DNA of 64,000 nucleotides from positions 50,001 to 114,000 of the forward strand of contig VIIQ02000092.1 of NCBI GenBank assembly GCA_007449985.2, read 5' to 3'. A program made the position numbers and the translations under genes. Below, in pieces: positions 30,125-42,308 of this stretch. A model generated the notes under the pieces. That model saw only the letters and a list, made by a program, of their open reading frames with translations. It searched no databases and was not told the DNA's origin. Position 1 is the first letter of the stretch; the number at the start of each line of letters is the position of its first letter. The DNA comes from Desmodesmus armatus (Eukaryota > Chlorophyta > Chlorophyceae > Sphaeropleales > Scenedesmaceae).

Positions 30125-33100
30125 TCACAAGGATGCAAAGCGCTGTGCTGCACACTGCCCCATACACTGAAAGCGCTGCGCCCAGCGCAACATGAGTGTG
30201 TGCTCAGCACGCAGCTGAGCCAACTCCTCTATCTGCCCCTGCATGCTCACTGCCACCTTCCAAAGATCAGGCTCAGCAGACAGCTGCTGCTCAATGCTCT
30301 CCTCCAGCTCATCAACTGCTACTAGCATGGCTGCTGCTTGTGCTGCTGCTTGCTGCTGCATGAAGTCAAAGTAAGCAACAGCGCGCGCTCGCTCCATGCG
30401 CTGTAGCTGCAGCTCCTCCAGCGTGCGCGCCTCCTGAGGGAATAAGATGAGGGTACGAGACAGCACAACAGATACAAACGGCAGGGAATAAGATGAGGGT
30501 GCGAGACAGCGCAACAGATGCAAACGGGAGGGACAACACTTGGAGTGGCAGTGCAGTGACATCATGCACTGGATGGTGTATGCATGGCAATAGTATGTGC
30601 CTTGAACGCCCCGCTGCAAACAAGACTTGTCAAATCGCGCTTTCAAGCAGTCTTTCGCAAGCGCGCCATTTGTGAGATGCAAGTGGCCGGTCATAGATCA
30701 GTGGTTGTGAAGTTCCACCTAAGCTGTTCACTACATTCCACAACCCACCACAACCCGCCCCTCCCCCTCGCACCTCAGCGCATGCCTCCCTGAACTGCTC
30801 AGCCAACACCGCAGGCACGTTGCCACTCAAGGTCTGCCTCCAGGGGAAGGTGCCCTTCAGCAGATTGCTGACCACCTGCTCGCCCCAGCTGGCCGGCAAC
30901 TGCTGTGTGACAGTGCTGGAGGGCAGGTCAAGCTGTTGCCAACTAGCGATGCTGTCAACAAGCTGCCTGATGCGCTTGCGCTTGCGCTTGGCCCTGTTTT
31001 GCTGGCTGCGAGTGAGGTTGCTGGCAGCACCAGACTGCTGCCGCTCCTGCATGATGCTGCCCAGCGCCGCGACATCGCGTTCAATGTCGCGCTGGGCCTT
31101 GCGCACCTCCTGGTCACGCACTGCTGCTAGCCCCTGCTTGTACTGGCTGTCATCAGGTGCTAGGGGCTGGTCGTACTGCAGGTCCACCTGCAGCTTTGCC
31201 AGCCGCTGCACCAGCTTGTTGGTAAGCTTGTCATCCAACGCCCGCGACTGCAGGGCGCGGCTTTCGGCGCTTGGCAAAGCCACTGCAAAGCTGCTGCTGT
31301 TAGCTTTCAATGCCTGCAATGCCCGCAGCTCCTCACTGCAGCGGACATACTCCATCTGCACACCCACAGAAAACAACGGCCCGCTTGCATACGGTAGTGC
31401 CTTGCAATACAGTAAAGCATGACCAGCGCGGCTGCTATGCATTTCACTCCTTTAGCAGTAGACTGCAGGAAGCACACACTTTTGCAACACCAATGATGAA
31501 GTGCAATCTGGCAAAAACCCACCAATTGCTTGTCTTGCAGCGCCATGCTGTCAGTGCCATCAGCAGAGCTGCTCATGCTGGCTGTGGCAGCTGCCATAAG
31601 GGCCTTCCCCGGGATGCCCTTGTTGGCTGCGGAGTCCAGCAAGGTCTTGATCTGCTTGCTTGTCTCCTCTGTCAAACAGCACACCAGGCAGCAACACACA
31701 CCAGCAAGTGAGCCCAGAGCACACACTGCATGTTGCAAACTCACCCTTGTCAGACTACATTAAGAGTATCCAAACCAAACCACATAGTAAGTCTGGTCTG
31801 CCACAGCAAGGGGCGTGGCTATATCATTAGGGATCACCTACGCACTGCTGGCACGCACAAAGGCATACGGGCAGCACCCTGAAACCCTCACTGTACTGTG
31901 CTTCCACCGCATCAATGCATTTGCTCACCCAGCTTCTTGATGCATGCTGCACGCGATGCCACCATGGCGGCAATGAAGCCCTCCAACTTGTCTTCACTCA
32001 GGAGCTGGAAGGCAGTGTCCAGTGCTGCCAAGTAGCGCCGCTTGCCCATGTAGCGGGTCAACTTGGTGACGGCACGCACTGCAGCCCACGTATGCTCGCA
32101 ATTCTCGCCAACCCGGCGCCCTGAGCCTGAGCAAGCAAGAAATAAGCGCAAGCAGCGTACATTCACTACAACAAAGGCAAGTGCCCCGTGACGCCACACA
32201 TAAACATATGCCAGCATGGAAGACAAATACTTACTGAAGTCCATTCGCTGAACTACTGCAGTGCCACCCTTTGGCTTCACGTGGAGCCTGCCAAGCCTGC
32301 AGCATGCTACTTACCAGACAAGTAGAACCCAGAGTTGCGCAGGAAGCACTCGCTGCCGTGCCCCCGCCCATGCCACCACGGCACTTTGATGTGAGTGGGC
32401 GGTTGTTGCCCAGACATGTGCAGCCGCCAGTGCGCTGCAAACGTGCACCCTGTGTCCAAGAACAGCACCTGCAGCTCGACTAAGTGCAGCAGGTATGACA
32501 CCAGCAGGTCAAAGTACAAAAAGCGCTCTGGCGCCGGCATTGCCAGCATGCACCCCAGGAGAGGCTGCCCATGGGTGCACACGACCCCTGCAACACCACA
32601 CTCATCGCTGATGCTGTTGTTGACAGACGTTTCACGCGCGCACGACAGCCGGGGGTGGCACTGATGCTCGATGTGCGCTTCCAGCTCCAGCTCAGCATCG
32701 TCCCCTGCTGCCGCACCAGCTGCAGCAGCAGTGGGACCCCCAGCCTGCATGCTGACACCGCCGCTGGTGGCGTTGAAAGCGCCGCTGAGGGGAAGTTGGC
32801 CGGCAGCATTCAACTCCATCAGCTGCTGGTGTGGCTGCCCAAAGAACATGTGCTCACTGTCCCGGCTGACTGCGCTGCTCTTGCCAGCTGACTTGTAGCG
32901 GTTGGCCTTGACCATCGCATCTGTTGCTGCGGCGAACAAGAAGGGCTTACCCGTAGCACCAACAGCAGGCAGGGCCACATCCCCTGCATGCACAGATATG
33001 CACACAGATATGATCTTCATGACCAACCACAGAAAAATAGTGTCAGTCATGGTGCGACCCAGTAACCAGCAAGCTGGACCCCCTGAGGTTGGTGCGCTAA

Positions 33101-34354
33101 TGTCCCGCCCACCAGCGCATTGCCGGTGCGCACCTGGTAGAAGACCAACCTGCTGCGCAGCGGCGACAGCCTCAGCATCATCACCCAAACAGGTCAGGGC
33201 CGTATGGCGGGGCACAACACGGAAGGAGCCTGCACAACAGGTGGCCACACTGAGTTAGAACCATCGGGCCTCTGCATGACAGGTGTACAAGGCACTTGGA
33301 CTGATAGGGGTAAAGTGCCGAAGGACGTCACACACCTGATGCAATCAGAGCAAAAGTGCAAAGCAGCATGAGCATCATTTCATGCACACCTTGTATGTCA
33401 GCCACAGCTGTTGTGATAAGTCGCCACCCACCACCCTGCATACGCCGGCCGACTCACCATCTTCAGTGCTCTGGCCAGGCACCGCAGCACACCCAGGACA
33501 GCATGCCGCAGGACCAAGCTGTGAGCGCCCAATGTCAGCTGCCACAGCAGCTATGCTGCACCACGCTGCGCACACCGCCCGCCACTGCTCCCACGCAGCG
33601 CTGAGGTGCCTGAACAAGACAGAGAGTACATGGCGTGAGATGCATGTGAGCCCCATGAAAGTTGGCGGTGGATGACCAGTCCTATGGCGTTGGTATACAA
33701 AGAGGTGTATGCTGTAGATGCAGCAACAGAGGATGAGCGCCACAATGGCCCAATGTTGGCCCATGATTAGGAGCGGGCTTTGGCCACAGTACACAGCATA
33801 CAACTATGCACAACCACAGCTACAGCTATCACTGTAATGGTCCCCGTACATGCTCAATGCATGCTACAGCTGCCGGCACTGACACTGCCAGCATGAAGGC
33901 TCACACACAGGGAAAAGTCGGCCTTGGCACCCACCTGTCATCAATGGGTAGGAGTGCACTGGACAGCTTGGGCAGCAAGGGGGCATACACGTCTGCGCTT
34001 GCTGCCACCTTGCTGAGGGCCTCCGCCAGTGCAGTGGCGCTCAGACCAGACTGAAACATCGGTGTGTACAGGTCCAAGAGCTGCGTGCTGAACCAAACAC
34101 CAGGCTGCACGGGAGCGTTGCCAAAAAAGCCCGCTGCTGCTGCCTGTACCTCCCATTGCTTGTCACAGCAAGCACACCCCACTGTGGGGACTGGCAGCCA
34201 AAAGCTGGCCCCCAGGACATGGCATGCCACCAGTCGCATGCTGACAATCTGTAGGAGCATTTGAGCCGGCTGTTCAACATCATCTTGCTCCTGGGCTTCC
34301 GCAGTGCCCTGCTGCTGCTGCTGCTGCCGTTGCTGCTGCTGCTGCTGCTGCCGT

Positions 34355-34386
<32 letters not shown>

Positions 34387-34959
34387 CTGTTGCTGATCGG
34401 CTGGTCGATCTGGCTGGTGCTGGGCAGCGTTCAGCAACTGGGCTGCCAGTTGTTGCCCAAGCTCTTCCCTGTCTGGAGGCTGATGTATAAGGCAGCAGCA
34501 AGAGTGTCTGATAAGGGATGCTGCCACTGACTGTGTTGCACAGTGTAGTGCTGAATCAATCTGCTGGTGGTTGCTGGTGTCGGCATCGAAAGCCCTGTAC
34601 TGCTGTGCCAGCTGCCGGTTCTGCACGTTGGCCTTGTCCCAGTTCTGCTGTGCTGCCTGGTTGCGCTCCTCCCACTCTGACAGGCCTGCTGGCTCCGCTG
34701 TGCTGCAGCCATCACCATCATCTGACTGATGCAGACGTGGCCGGCCACTGCCGCGACTCCCAGGCGGCAACTGGCCAGTTCGATTTGATCTAGGTCGTTT
34801 GCGGTTCTCTTCTGCTAGGTTTGCTGCTTGCTGCTCTACTGTGACGAAATTCAGCTGGATCTTAGCATTCATTGCATTGATGCTGTTGGATGAAGATGCA
34901 GCAGGGTGTTTACTGGGTTTGATATCATACATCTTTCGTGGGCCGCATTCATCTGACAT
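30125..34959 (-). CDS. KDZ-superfamily transposase
   Basis: Eight exons, 34959-33935, 33609-33458, 33229-33134, 32983-32315, 32126-31929, 31668-31523, 31355-30774 and 30433-30125, join in phase throughout (about 1058 residues). The N-terminal third is Gln-rich (CTG tract at 34311-34394). It then shows a CxxC zinc-binding region (VGCACCDKQW, GFFGNAPVQPG, later CCPGC). The catalytic region has ATDAMVKANRYKSAGK, the SDECGVAGVVCTHGQPLLGC block, PERFLYFDLLVSYLL and VLFLDTGC. A further block, GRRVGENCEHTWAAVRAVTK, matches the GEg.E..W motif. These in this order are the hallmarks of Kyakuja-Dileera-Zisupton transposases. The C-terminal 350 residues are helical and charged. The enzyme should cut and join the inverted repeats of this element in the nucleus. 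No stop or frameshift breaks the chain. Confidence 0.85.
30432..30530 (+). repeat. 46-bp tandem repeat in a transposase intron
   Basis: GGGAATAAGATGAGGGT(A/G)CG and the following AGACAGC(A/G)CAACAGAT occur twice in a row. The repeat unit begins at the acceptor of the last exon, so it also duplicates the acceptor (on the minus strand TTATTCCCT). Confidence 0.8.
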
Positions 34960-35405
34960 ATCGTTTCATCGGCATGACTAATCTGCCGTTTGACTAACCT
35001 GCAGTGGGATGGAGTGCTGGGAACCATGTGATGACAGGAAGGCTGGGAGCAGGACTTCACTATCGACGATCTCATTGGTTACCCGTAATTCAATCAGTAA
35101 GTTGTCACTGCTTCAAGGACCAGGCAGCCAGGCCAGGCAGTCACGCCCAGTCACGCCGAGTCATGGGCTGATCTTTATGTGGCTACAGGTGGACTGATTG
35201 CGGAGGCTAATTTTCAGGCCCAACAGCATTGTTTTCCATGTCATATCATGTTGTGATGCCTGAGCCTGGCTGGGCCTCCCTAGCTGGGCTGGGGGGGGGG
35301 ATGCTGGCCAAGTGGAAATCCCAACAATGCCACTTGAAAAGCCCTTGTCACCCACATGGGACACGCCTGCAGCTTGTATCTGGCCTCTGGTATTGTCCCC
35401 GTATG

Positions 35406-35481
35406 TGGTACGCAACCCTCCCATATATGGGTATAGTACCCTACCCTATACTGGCACTGGTTACCATGAGACTTAGCTGCT
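35406..35481 (-). repeat. Right terminal inverted repeat of KDZ element
   Basis: Reverse complement of 22393-22468 with one terminal mismatch. CAATC follows. Confidence 0.9.
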
Positions 35482-35715
35482 CAATCTATGGCCTAAAGCC
35501 AACTTGCTCAGCAGGAAGCCGAGGCTTGCGTTTACAGCCAAAGCTTGTTCACTGGTGTATTCACGACCAGTGAGAAGCGTAAGATAGCCGGAGAGTCCAC
35601 GAACGGTGAAGAACTTGACAAACTTGGCGGAGTAGCTTTTCGGTCTTGCAGTGGAAGGTGATGGGCTCAGAGTAGGTCACAGGATCGTAGCCACGCGGTA
35701 CGATCCTGATACGTA

Positions 35716-35736
35716 GACTTGTTGTCTCCGCTACCA
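35716..35736 (-). other. Candidate primer-binding site of the LTR element
   Basis: On the minus strand TGGTAGCGGAGACAACAAG starts right at the end of the 5' LTR. It begins with TGG as required for a tRNA CCA end and resembles the complement of an initiator-Met tRNA acceptor stem. The LTR here ends in TTGGG and lacks the terminal CAACA of the other LTR. Confidence 0.6.
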
Positions 35737-37686
35737 CCCAACGGGCGGTGCTGGCCGGGACGGAGGGTGACAGGCACACACGGAGGGTGCAGCAGGGCAG
35801 AGAGAGGAAGGGGAGAAAGGCAGAAGTGCCAAGCTGCTGGCACCTAACCGGTGTGGAGGCTGCCCCGGTGTCTAGGCGCTGCAGGCCTCGTTTCGCTTCG
35901 TGAACACTAGTGTGAAGTGTGCTGTTGTCGCACGACTGGCCCTCTGGGGACGAGAGCTTGTACGATTGCTTGCTGAAAGCTGTAGCGTTCTTATTGGTGC
36001 ATGCGTGCTTTTGTGTACACCTGTCAGAGCAGCTTGCATTACAGGTGTGACATGTGTGATGCAGTTACTCTGCCAGTTGCCAGCCCAGCCATTTAGGCCG
36101 TGCACCCGCCACATTCATTGGTGGTGCATGGATCTAGCTTACAGACATGTAGCCGTCGTAACCCCGGGCTCGCTTTGTGTGGTGTACTGTGTTACAGGCG
36201 CCCCTGTGGCCTTGCAGATGCTTGTGCGGGTGTGTTGGCAGGGTGGGTGCAAGGTGTGTGTGGCTGGTGGGGTTGTGTGTGTTGGGATATTGCTTCCTTC
36301 AATTTTTTCTGCAGTGGTGCAGTCAGGAGGATTTGAGGCGGGTACTGTCCTTCCGCTCTTCCTGCTCTGGGGGGGTAGGAGGCGTAGCCACGCAGTTGTC
36401 GAGCAGGCTGAGCGTTAGTCCAGCAGTTGGAGACTGACGTGTGTAGAGATGTGTGAGTCTGCAGTGAGAATGCAGTGGTCAGCCTGTTGTGGCGAATGGA
36501 CACCGTATTGTATCAGGGTGTCAGTGAGTGAAGAAAGGGACACTATACAGTAGCAGAGTGTCGTGATGAGAGTGAGAAAGAAAGTGTATCAATTGGACAG
36601 CCTGCATGAAGCATGTGTCAGTGTGTCGGTCTACAGTGGATGTCGATGAGGTCGATACAGCAAGGATACTCGGTTCCTGTGACTACAGTACTCACTGTAA
36701 CATGTGATGTGTGGTGTTGTGCAGTGTGGTGTGTTGAATGCAGATGAACGATTGTAACCGCTTACATCAAAAAGATCACTACAAAGCTTTGTTGGACAAT
36801 GAAACAGGCAGGCAAAGGCTGCTGTGTGCAGGCAAGGCTGCGGGACCCTTGGGTCGATCAGTCAGGGACCTTGGGTCCTGTGGACAGAAACCAGTTGGAA
36901 GCCTTGTGTTACAAGGGGTGTGTCCAGCAACGGCTGTAGACAAAGCACAAATTGCTGCTGGGGCAGCAGCCCTTTTATACCCACAGATTTGGTGCTGAGT
37001 CAGACAACAGAATGCTGAGTCAGACTGCTAAGTCAGATAACAGCTGCTGAGTCAGACAACAGCTGCTGAGTCAGCACCAAGTGACACTTTGCAGGCAAGG
37101 CATCGCAGTCCCAAACGAGGGGCTGTAGCCAAGCACTAATATGTATTGAAGCCAATGGTGTGGTACTCCCAGCAGCCACACAACTGTTGTGCAAAACACC
37201 CGGGGTCACCCGCAGGTGTGGTGTCACTTGTTGCTGCTGTTTGAGGCTACAGCTGTGAGTACCGTAGCACCATTCACACCAAACTAGCATACACCAAGTG
37301 CAGTGGCACTCAGCAGGTGCACTGCAACCAGATAGCACAAGTTACTACTGGCTGGAGCTACTAGCAGCTTCCTTGTAGTAGGTCGTAGTAACTACACCCT
37401 ACACGCTGCATTAGTACACTGCTTGGCCAGGCTGATAAGTACATGCTTAGCAGCTTTGAGCACTACTGCAGTACTCCAAGGCTTTACAGTGCACGCTCGG
37501 TGCTGCCATGCAGCAAGTCACACAGGAGTGGGGCTGCCAGTGGCGGGTCACTCCAAGTGAGGCAGCTATTGGTGCAACAGCTGCACTCTGTACGCCAGCA
37601 AGCTTCTATTACTTAGAAAGCAAACCCAAGTCCAACTGTCAGCTGCTGACCCACGGTGTAAGTGGAACACCCACCGTGGGGCAACA
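35737..37686 (-). repeat. 5' LTR, interrupted by an 801-bp insertion
   Basis: Two segments, 35737-35981 and 36789-37686, align with the 3' LTR. The insertion and one duplicated hexamer lie between them. One of its five TGAGTCA sites is mutated (TAAGTCA near 37029). The TATA box is at 36972-36979 on the minus strand. CTAG follows at 37687. Confidence 0.85.
35976..36788. mobile_element. 801-bp non-autonomous TIR element in the 5' LTR
   Basis: AAAGCT at 35976-35981 and again at 36783-36788 bracket the insert (35982-36782). The uninterrupted LTR at 19723-19728 has AAAGCT once, proving a 6-bp duplication. The ends are GTAGCG and, inverted, GTAGTG, followed by similar TTCTTATTGG and TCTTTTTGATG. 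No transposase is encoded. It is a MITE-like DNA element that arrived after the LTR element. Confidence 0.85.
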
Positions 37687-37784
37687 CTAGCAGCATTGAA
37701 ATATATCTCCCATCGTGTCCTGTGTAGCCTGCAGCCCTAATTTTTTTCAAAAGGGAACAATGCCAAAATGTCAACATAATGTTA

Positions 37785-37860
37785 TACAGTTACAGTTACA
37801 GTTACAGAAATTGGGCACGGCGAAGCCGTGCAACCCACAAGGGAGCCAGAGGCTCATGGG
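37785..37860 (-). other. LINE 3' end with two hairpins and hexamer tail
   Basis: On the minus strand, GAGCC-TCT-GGCTC, then GCACGGC-TTC-GCCGTGC, then CAATTTCTGTAACTGTAAC. LINE reverse transcriptases of several clades bind such 3' stem-loops. See the covarying copy at 26205-26267. Confidence 0.7.
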
Positions 37861-38560
37861 GTAATCGACACAAAGCCATCAATTTCGAGAACGGAATCAA
37901 GAGCATCCAAAACCTCGTCAAACTCTGCATCAAAACAGTCAACAAATTCCTCCGAGCTGTCAACAGGATCACCAAACACAACTTCGTGCTCGCTGTTCGC
38001 ATGCATTGATAAACGACGCTACCCAACGCGGATTCTGTGCCATAAACTGTCGCATTGTATCGCCGGGTAGCTCAGCCGGCTGGAGGGCCGACCAACCCCC
38101 GAACGCTGCAAATAGGGGAGCATGCAGCTGACGGGGCACTTGCTGGCAGCTGCACTCAAACACGACATGAAATTCGTCCCCCACTCCTTCACCACAGAGC
38201 TGGCACGTGCGCTGGGACCGCGGACGATTAGTCCAGCGACCCGTAGCAACCTCAAAGGTATGAGCTCCGAGCCTGAATGCTGCCAATGACCGAGCATGCT
38301 GTGCAGGGATACCGGCCGTGGCGGCCACATAGCCTGGGACCTTAGATACACAACCACTAGAATAATCATCAGCCACAGGTGCTGAAGCAAACCAGTGCTC
38401 GTACGTGCTGCGGGCCACGGCGCTCGACGGAGCACTACGAGGGTCGCTCGGTGCAGCAGAAAAACCTTGGCACCACCAGGAATCGAAGGCAGACAGCACA
38501 TCAGCAATTGGCAAACGCACTCTCTCATCGCCTGTTATGTTTGATATAATCTTTTCTCCC
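37785..38560 (-). pseudogene. 5'-truncated LINE fragment with RT C-terminal zinc-binding region
   Basis: A minus-strand frame ending at 37969 has LAAFRLGAHTFE, then CQLCGEGVGDEFHVVFEC. That is the C-x2-C-x7-H-x4-C motif found after the reverse transcriptase of many LINEs. No RT catalytic domain (FADD box) is present, so the copy is 5'-truncated and dead. Downstream the minus strand has two short hairpins and ends in (CTGTAA)n (37785-37807), a microsatellite tail typical of algal LINEs. The 5' limit near 38560 is approximate. Confidence 0.75.
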
Positions 38561-38984
38561 CAGCAGCTGCAGCAGACAGCACTAGCAGCAGCAGCGTAGA
38601 TTTTCTGCCCTCCCACAGTGTGTTGTTCCGCACAACAGCGGCCTGCAGCCCTAGCACACACCTTCACAATCGCTAGCTGCCATGCCAGTGTGCACATTCC
38701 TAACCTGCCCCTCTGCCACTGTCGCAGGTGTCTTTCTGGCTACACCTGGACAACTACCGTAGTGACTGCAGCCCCTACCACCGCAATCAACAGATGGCAA
38801 TCAAGTGTCAACAGACAACTCCAGAGCCTCCGGCTGGTCTATTCTATTTTCACAGACACGGGTGGTGCCTGGCGGCAGCTGCTGCAGGGCTGTTTGTGAT
38901 GAGAGGGGGCCCGCATGTGCAATTATACAGTATGTGCAGCATTAGAGACTTGGTTCCTCACCAGCACACATAGCAGCACTCATG

Positions 38985-40229
38985 ATCAGCTGCTGTCGGC
39001 ATGTGGTTGGTCCTGCAGCGCTGGAGGGGCTGGCTGGGGTTCGCCTTGACAACCTCAGATGGGTCCTGCGTGTGAATACACGTGACCCGGGCGTCCTCCA
39101 GCCCCCCCTCACACAAAGGCAACTTGCTGCCACCGCGCCGACAGCACTAGCACCACAACTGTGTTTTCCTCCAACCTTGTCTTGTATGCTGCCGTCGCAA
39201 TTGCCGCCTGCAAGGCCAGTGTGCATGTGTCAATGTGCATGTTTTCTCTTCCTACAGGGCCTCCCCTGGCTGCACCGGTCTCTACTGCAGCAGTGCCGGG
39301 GCTGGGCCGCCGGGCGGTAGCTGCTTCAGGGCTGTGTGGGACATCAGCACTCAGCGCTGGCCGTATCCGATGCAAAGTTTGCAGCAGCACTGGTTGTATT
39401 GCCCTTACTAGCACACATTGCATCACTCATGAGTAGCTGTTGTCGGCATGTGGTTGGTCCTGCAGCGCTGGAGGGGCTGGCTGGGGTTCGCCTTGACAAC
39501 CTCAGATGGGTCCTGCGTGTGAATACACGTGACCCGGGGCGTCCTCCAGCCCCCCCTCACATGAAGGCGACTTGCTGCCACCGTGCCGACAGCACTAGCA
39601 GCACAACTGTGGCCCCTCAAACCTCATATTGTGTGCAAGTTTCGCATTCACCGCCTGCCAGCCCAGTGTACACGGCAACCTGCATGTTCTCCCCTCCTGC
39701 AGGTTCTTCTCCCCTGATTGCACCGTTTCCATTGCAGCAGTGTTGGGGCTGGTGGGCGGCAGCTGCTGTAGGGCCGTGTGGGTCATCAGCACTCAGTGCT
39801 GGCCGCATCCTGTGCAGCAACAATGGTTGTGTTGCTCACCAGCACTCTGCAGCACTCATAATTCATGACTAGATAGTTGCAAAGTATGATTCCCTCAAAC
39901 CTTGTGTTGTGTGCAGCCTGTGCAATCGCCGCCTGCCAGGCCAGTGTGCTTGTCAATGGACATGTTTTCTCTTCCTACAGGGTCTCCCCTGGCTGCACCG
40001 GTCTCCACTGCAGCAGTGCCGGGCCTGTTGGGCGGCAGCTACTGCAGGGCTGTGTGGGTTATCAGCACTCAGCTCTGGCCGTATCTTGTGCAGCAGCACT
40101 GGTTGTGTCCCTCCCCAGCACTCTGCAGCACTCATGAGTAGCTGCTGTCGGCATGTGGTTGGTCCTGCAGCACTGGAGGGGCTGGCTGGGGTTCGCCCTG
40201 ACATCCACAGATGGGTCATGCGTGTGAAT
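38985..40229 (+). repeat. Satellite-like repeat, three units of about 277-445 bp
   Basis: Markers GTCGGCATGTGGTTGGTCC (about 38994, 39432 and 40147) and CTCCCCTGGCTGCACCGG or variants (about 39263, 39706 and 39984) alternate. Full units are about 440 bp; one is shortened. The array is cut at 40230 by the insertion at 40231-42308. Open frames of up to 178 codons occur but shift between units. Confidence 0.85.
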
Positions 40230-40230
40230 A

Positions 40231-42308
40231 GAACGTCTAACGCCCAGGTGGCGTCAGTGCTGGATCAAAACCTGCCCATATTTGTTTAGGGGATCAGGGG
40301 AGGCGTTGCTGCAGTTTTGCTGCTGTCCAGCTGCTGCGCACTTGCTGCTGCTGGGGTGCTCCTGCTGCAGCTGGGGTCCTCCTGCTAAGATACTGCTGCT
40401 GGGGTACCCAGCACCGCTGCAGGAATGAACACGGAGTGACATTTGTGAGCAGTCGCAGTCGCACAAAAGCACCGCGACAATAGCGTTGGCCTGCCATATA
40501 TGGCAAGGCCGTTTCCCATGCTCCACTGTCACATTCTCTGTGGTTTTCTCATTCTCGCTCTATCTTTTCGACCAGTCGTCCCCCTCGCGAACAAGCCACA
40601 TAATCAGAATCTAAGAGTACGGGGCTACCGATTGGTAGTCGTTTGGCCCCGATCAGCTACAAAACTTGCCATCTGCTCCGATGTGCCCTCACGATCCTTC
40701 CATGCGTTCCATCACCGCCTTATTGTTGTCGATCCAGTTATCTAGCCGCGCACAGAAGCGTTTTAGTTCGTAACTAAAGTGCATCAGCCGCAGTTCGGTA
40801 CTCGGTTGGCCCCTGAGAGCCACAGACCTGTCACTGGCGATCTAGTTGGTCTGCAGTCGGCACCGGGGCTGTATAAGCAGTTTGCAAACAGACAATTCCA
40901 ATGGTTGATGCACGAATGCGCCATGCTGCAAGCGTAAAGGCCATCCTGCTAGCATTATTGCTGCCAGCAGATCACAGCCCAGATCACAGCCCAGCACTGA
41001 CTCAGCCCCTCACAGCCTTGCACAGCCGGCACCGATTCCTTCGCAGATAAATTATTTACAGGTACATTTGAAAAGCAGATCAGCTCAGCCCACTCAGCTC
41101 GCAGTGCACTCAGCAGCACCTGCCTGAACCACAGGGGGGCCCACTGCAGATGGCTGGTTCATACCATGGTAGTCTTCATGACACTGTTCGCTCGTTACAA
41201 GATTCCGACATGTCCCCAGATGCAGGATGCAAGGGCTGCAGGTGTCGACTCTGGCACTGTGCTTTTTGTCGAGGCGAAGAACATTGCCATGACCCAAGAA
41301 GCCTGCCCCCCCCCCCCCGAAACACACATCGGCATATCTGTCTGCTGCATGTATCTCCTACTTGACAACATTACAGTAGAGTACCCCCCCCCCCCCCACA
41401 GCATGAAGTCGGCTTGCTGATGTGTTCCCCGCTGCCCCAAACCCCAACACTATCCTCACATGTCAACAAATGCCATTATGACATCGGATGAAACATTTCT
41501 GTCCAACACCACACTGTGCGGTCTGCACCAAACTTGCTTCACCACGCCTCTACCACAACCACGCGATAATACCACTTGTTCAGGTACTTGTACGTAATCA
41601 AAATAGGCAGGCCTACTTGGCGATAGACGAGCTTGTTTTGTCGTCTACTGCTGAAGTCAGTCATACGCACATCAGTCCAAGGTGCTTGGACAACTGACGA
41701 GCGTCTGCGAGCTCGTAACCGTTCCCATCTCCTTGCCCAAATTCCCTCCACAATGACCAAGACATAGCTATATACGCAAGTTGACGTTTGAAAGGTGCCT
41801 CGGTGGACCTCTGTGACAGCAACAGCAGACGGGTGAGTGAGTCTGACTTGCAGTCATCTTCGGTGTGGTGTGAAGTTCGAGCTACAGCCATGAAACAGGT
41901 TCTTAGCTGATTTTATTTGCGTTGGGATGCTTGCCCGAGGCTGTTAATGCGTGTGCCATCGCGCAAGGATATCGTTCATGTATATAGGTTCGCTGTCTTT
42001 TCACACAGGCCTTATGGCGGACAAGCGGTGCTCCAGACGTCGTCGACAAATATGCCTGATTGTCGTGTGGGGTGTCCAGTTGCGATGGCTCCGCCATGGA
42101 CTGCCTGCACATATGCTCTCGCAGCACAAGCAGTTCGCACCTTTCTACCGAACACCATCACAATCCTTATCATCGATTCATTCGTTATCGCCCAGCCCGG
42201 GCGTGGTGCGGAGCTTTTGGGAACGGAATGTAGACTCGTTTTTGGCTGTCATGTGTGGGGGTGTGAACTTTGCAACGTATAAAGCTCTCAACCTTAAGGT
42301 TTCGATCT
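40231..42308 (+). mobile_element. 2.08-kb insertion in the satellite array
   Basis: The unit sequence GTGTGAATACACGTGA is split: AATA ends the left half at 40230 and begins the right half at 42309. The insert starts GAACGTCTAACGCCCAGGTG, a terminus also found at 17418-17458. The right end does not match it inverted. No recognisable transposase or RT is present. Contents are C-tracts (41306-41317, 41387-41397) and short unrecognised frames. Confidence 0.65.

Larger units (their letters stand above)
22393..35481 (-). mobile_element. 13.1-kb KDZ-superfamily DNA transposon
   Basis: Perfect-to-one-base 76-bp terminal inverted repeats (22393-22468 and 35406-35481) enclose a transposase on the minus strand and a second multi-exon gene on the plus strand. 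The sequences on either side (22387 leftward, 35487 rightward) are leader and gag flank of the LTR element. This element therefore inserted into the retrotransposon between its primer site and gag. The interior also holds a LINE 3' scar, a 170-bp tandem array and short direct repeats. The transposase gene looks intact, so the element may be autonomous. Confidence 0.8.
19479..37686 (-). mobile_element. Gag-only LTR retrotransposon carrying nested insertions
   Basis: Two near-identical LTRs (19479-20626 and 35737-37686, the second interrupted) lie in the same orientation. They start TGTTGCCC and end GGGCAACA on the minus strand. A 4-bp duplication CTAG flanks the whole. Without its nested insertions the element is about 4.3 kb: two LTRs of 1148 bp and about 2.0 kb of internal sequence. 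The internal part has a candidate tRNA primer site next to the 5' LTR, a leader, one gag-type ORF and a G-rich tract near the 3' LTR. No protease, reverse transcriptase, RNase H or integrase was found. It fits the TR-GAG class of non-autonomous LTR elements known from plants and would need pol supplied in trans. Confidence 0.8.

Noticed and set aside
32231..32280. Extra transposase exon coding KPKGGTAVVQRMDF
   Set aside because: Neither frame joins both neighbours without a stop, while 32315 joins 32126 directly in phase.
22393..35481. Host gene cluster caught between inverted repeats
   Set aside because: One gene has the KDZ transposase motifs, the 76-bp repeats sit at the ends, and the flanks are both retroelement leader. 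A transposon is the simpler reading.
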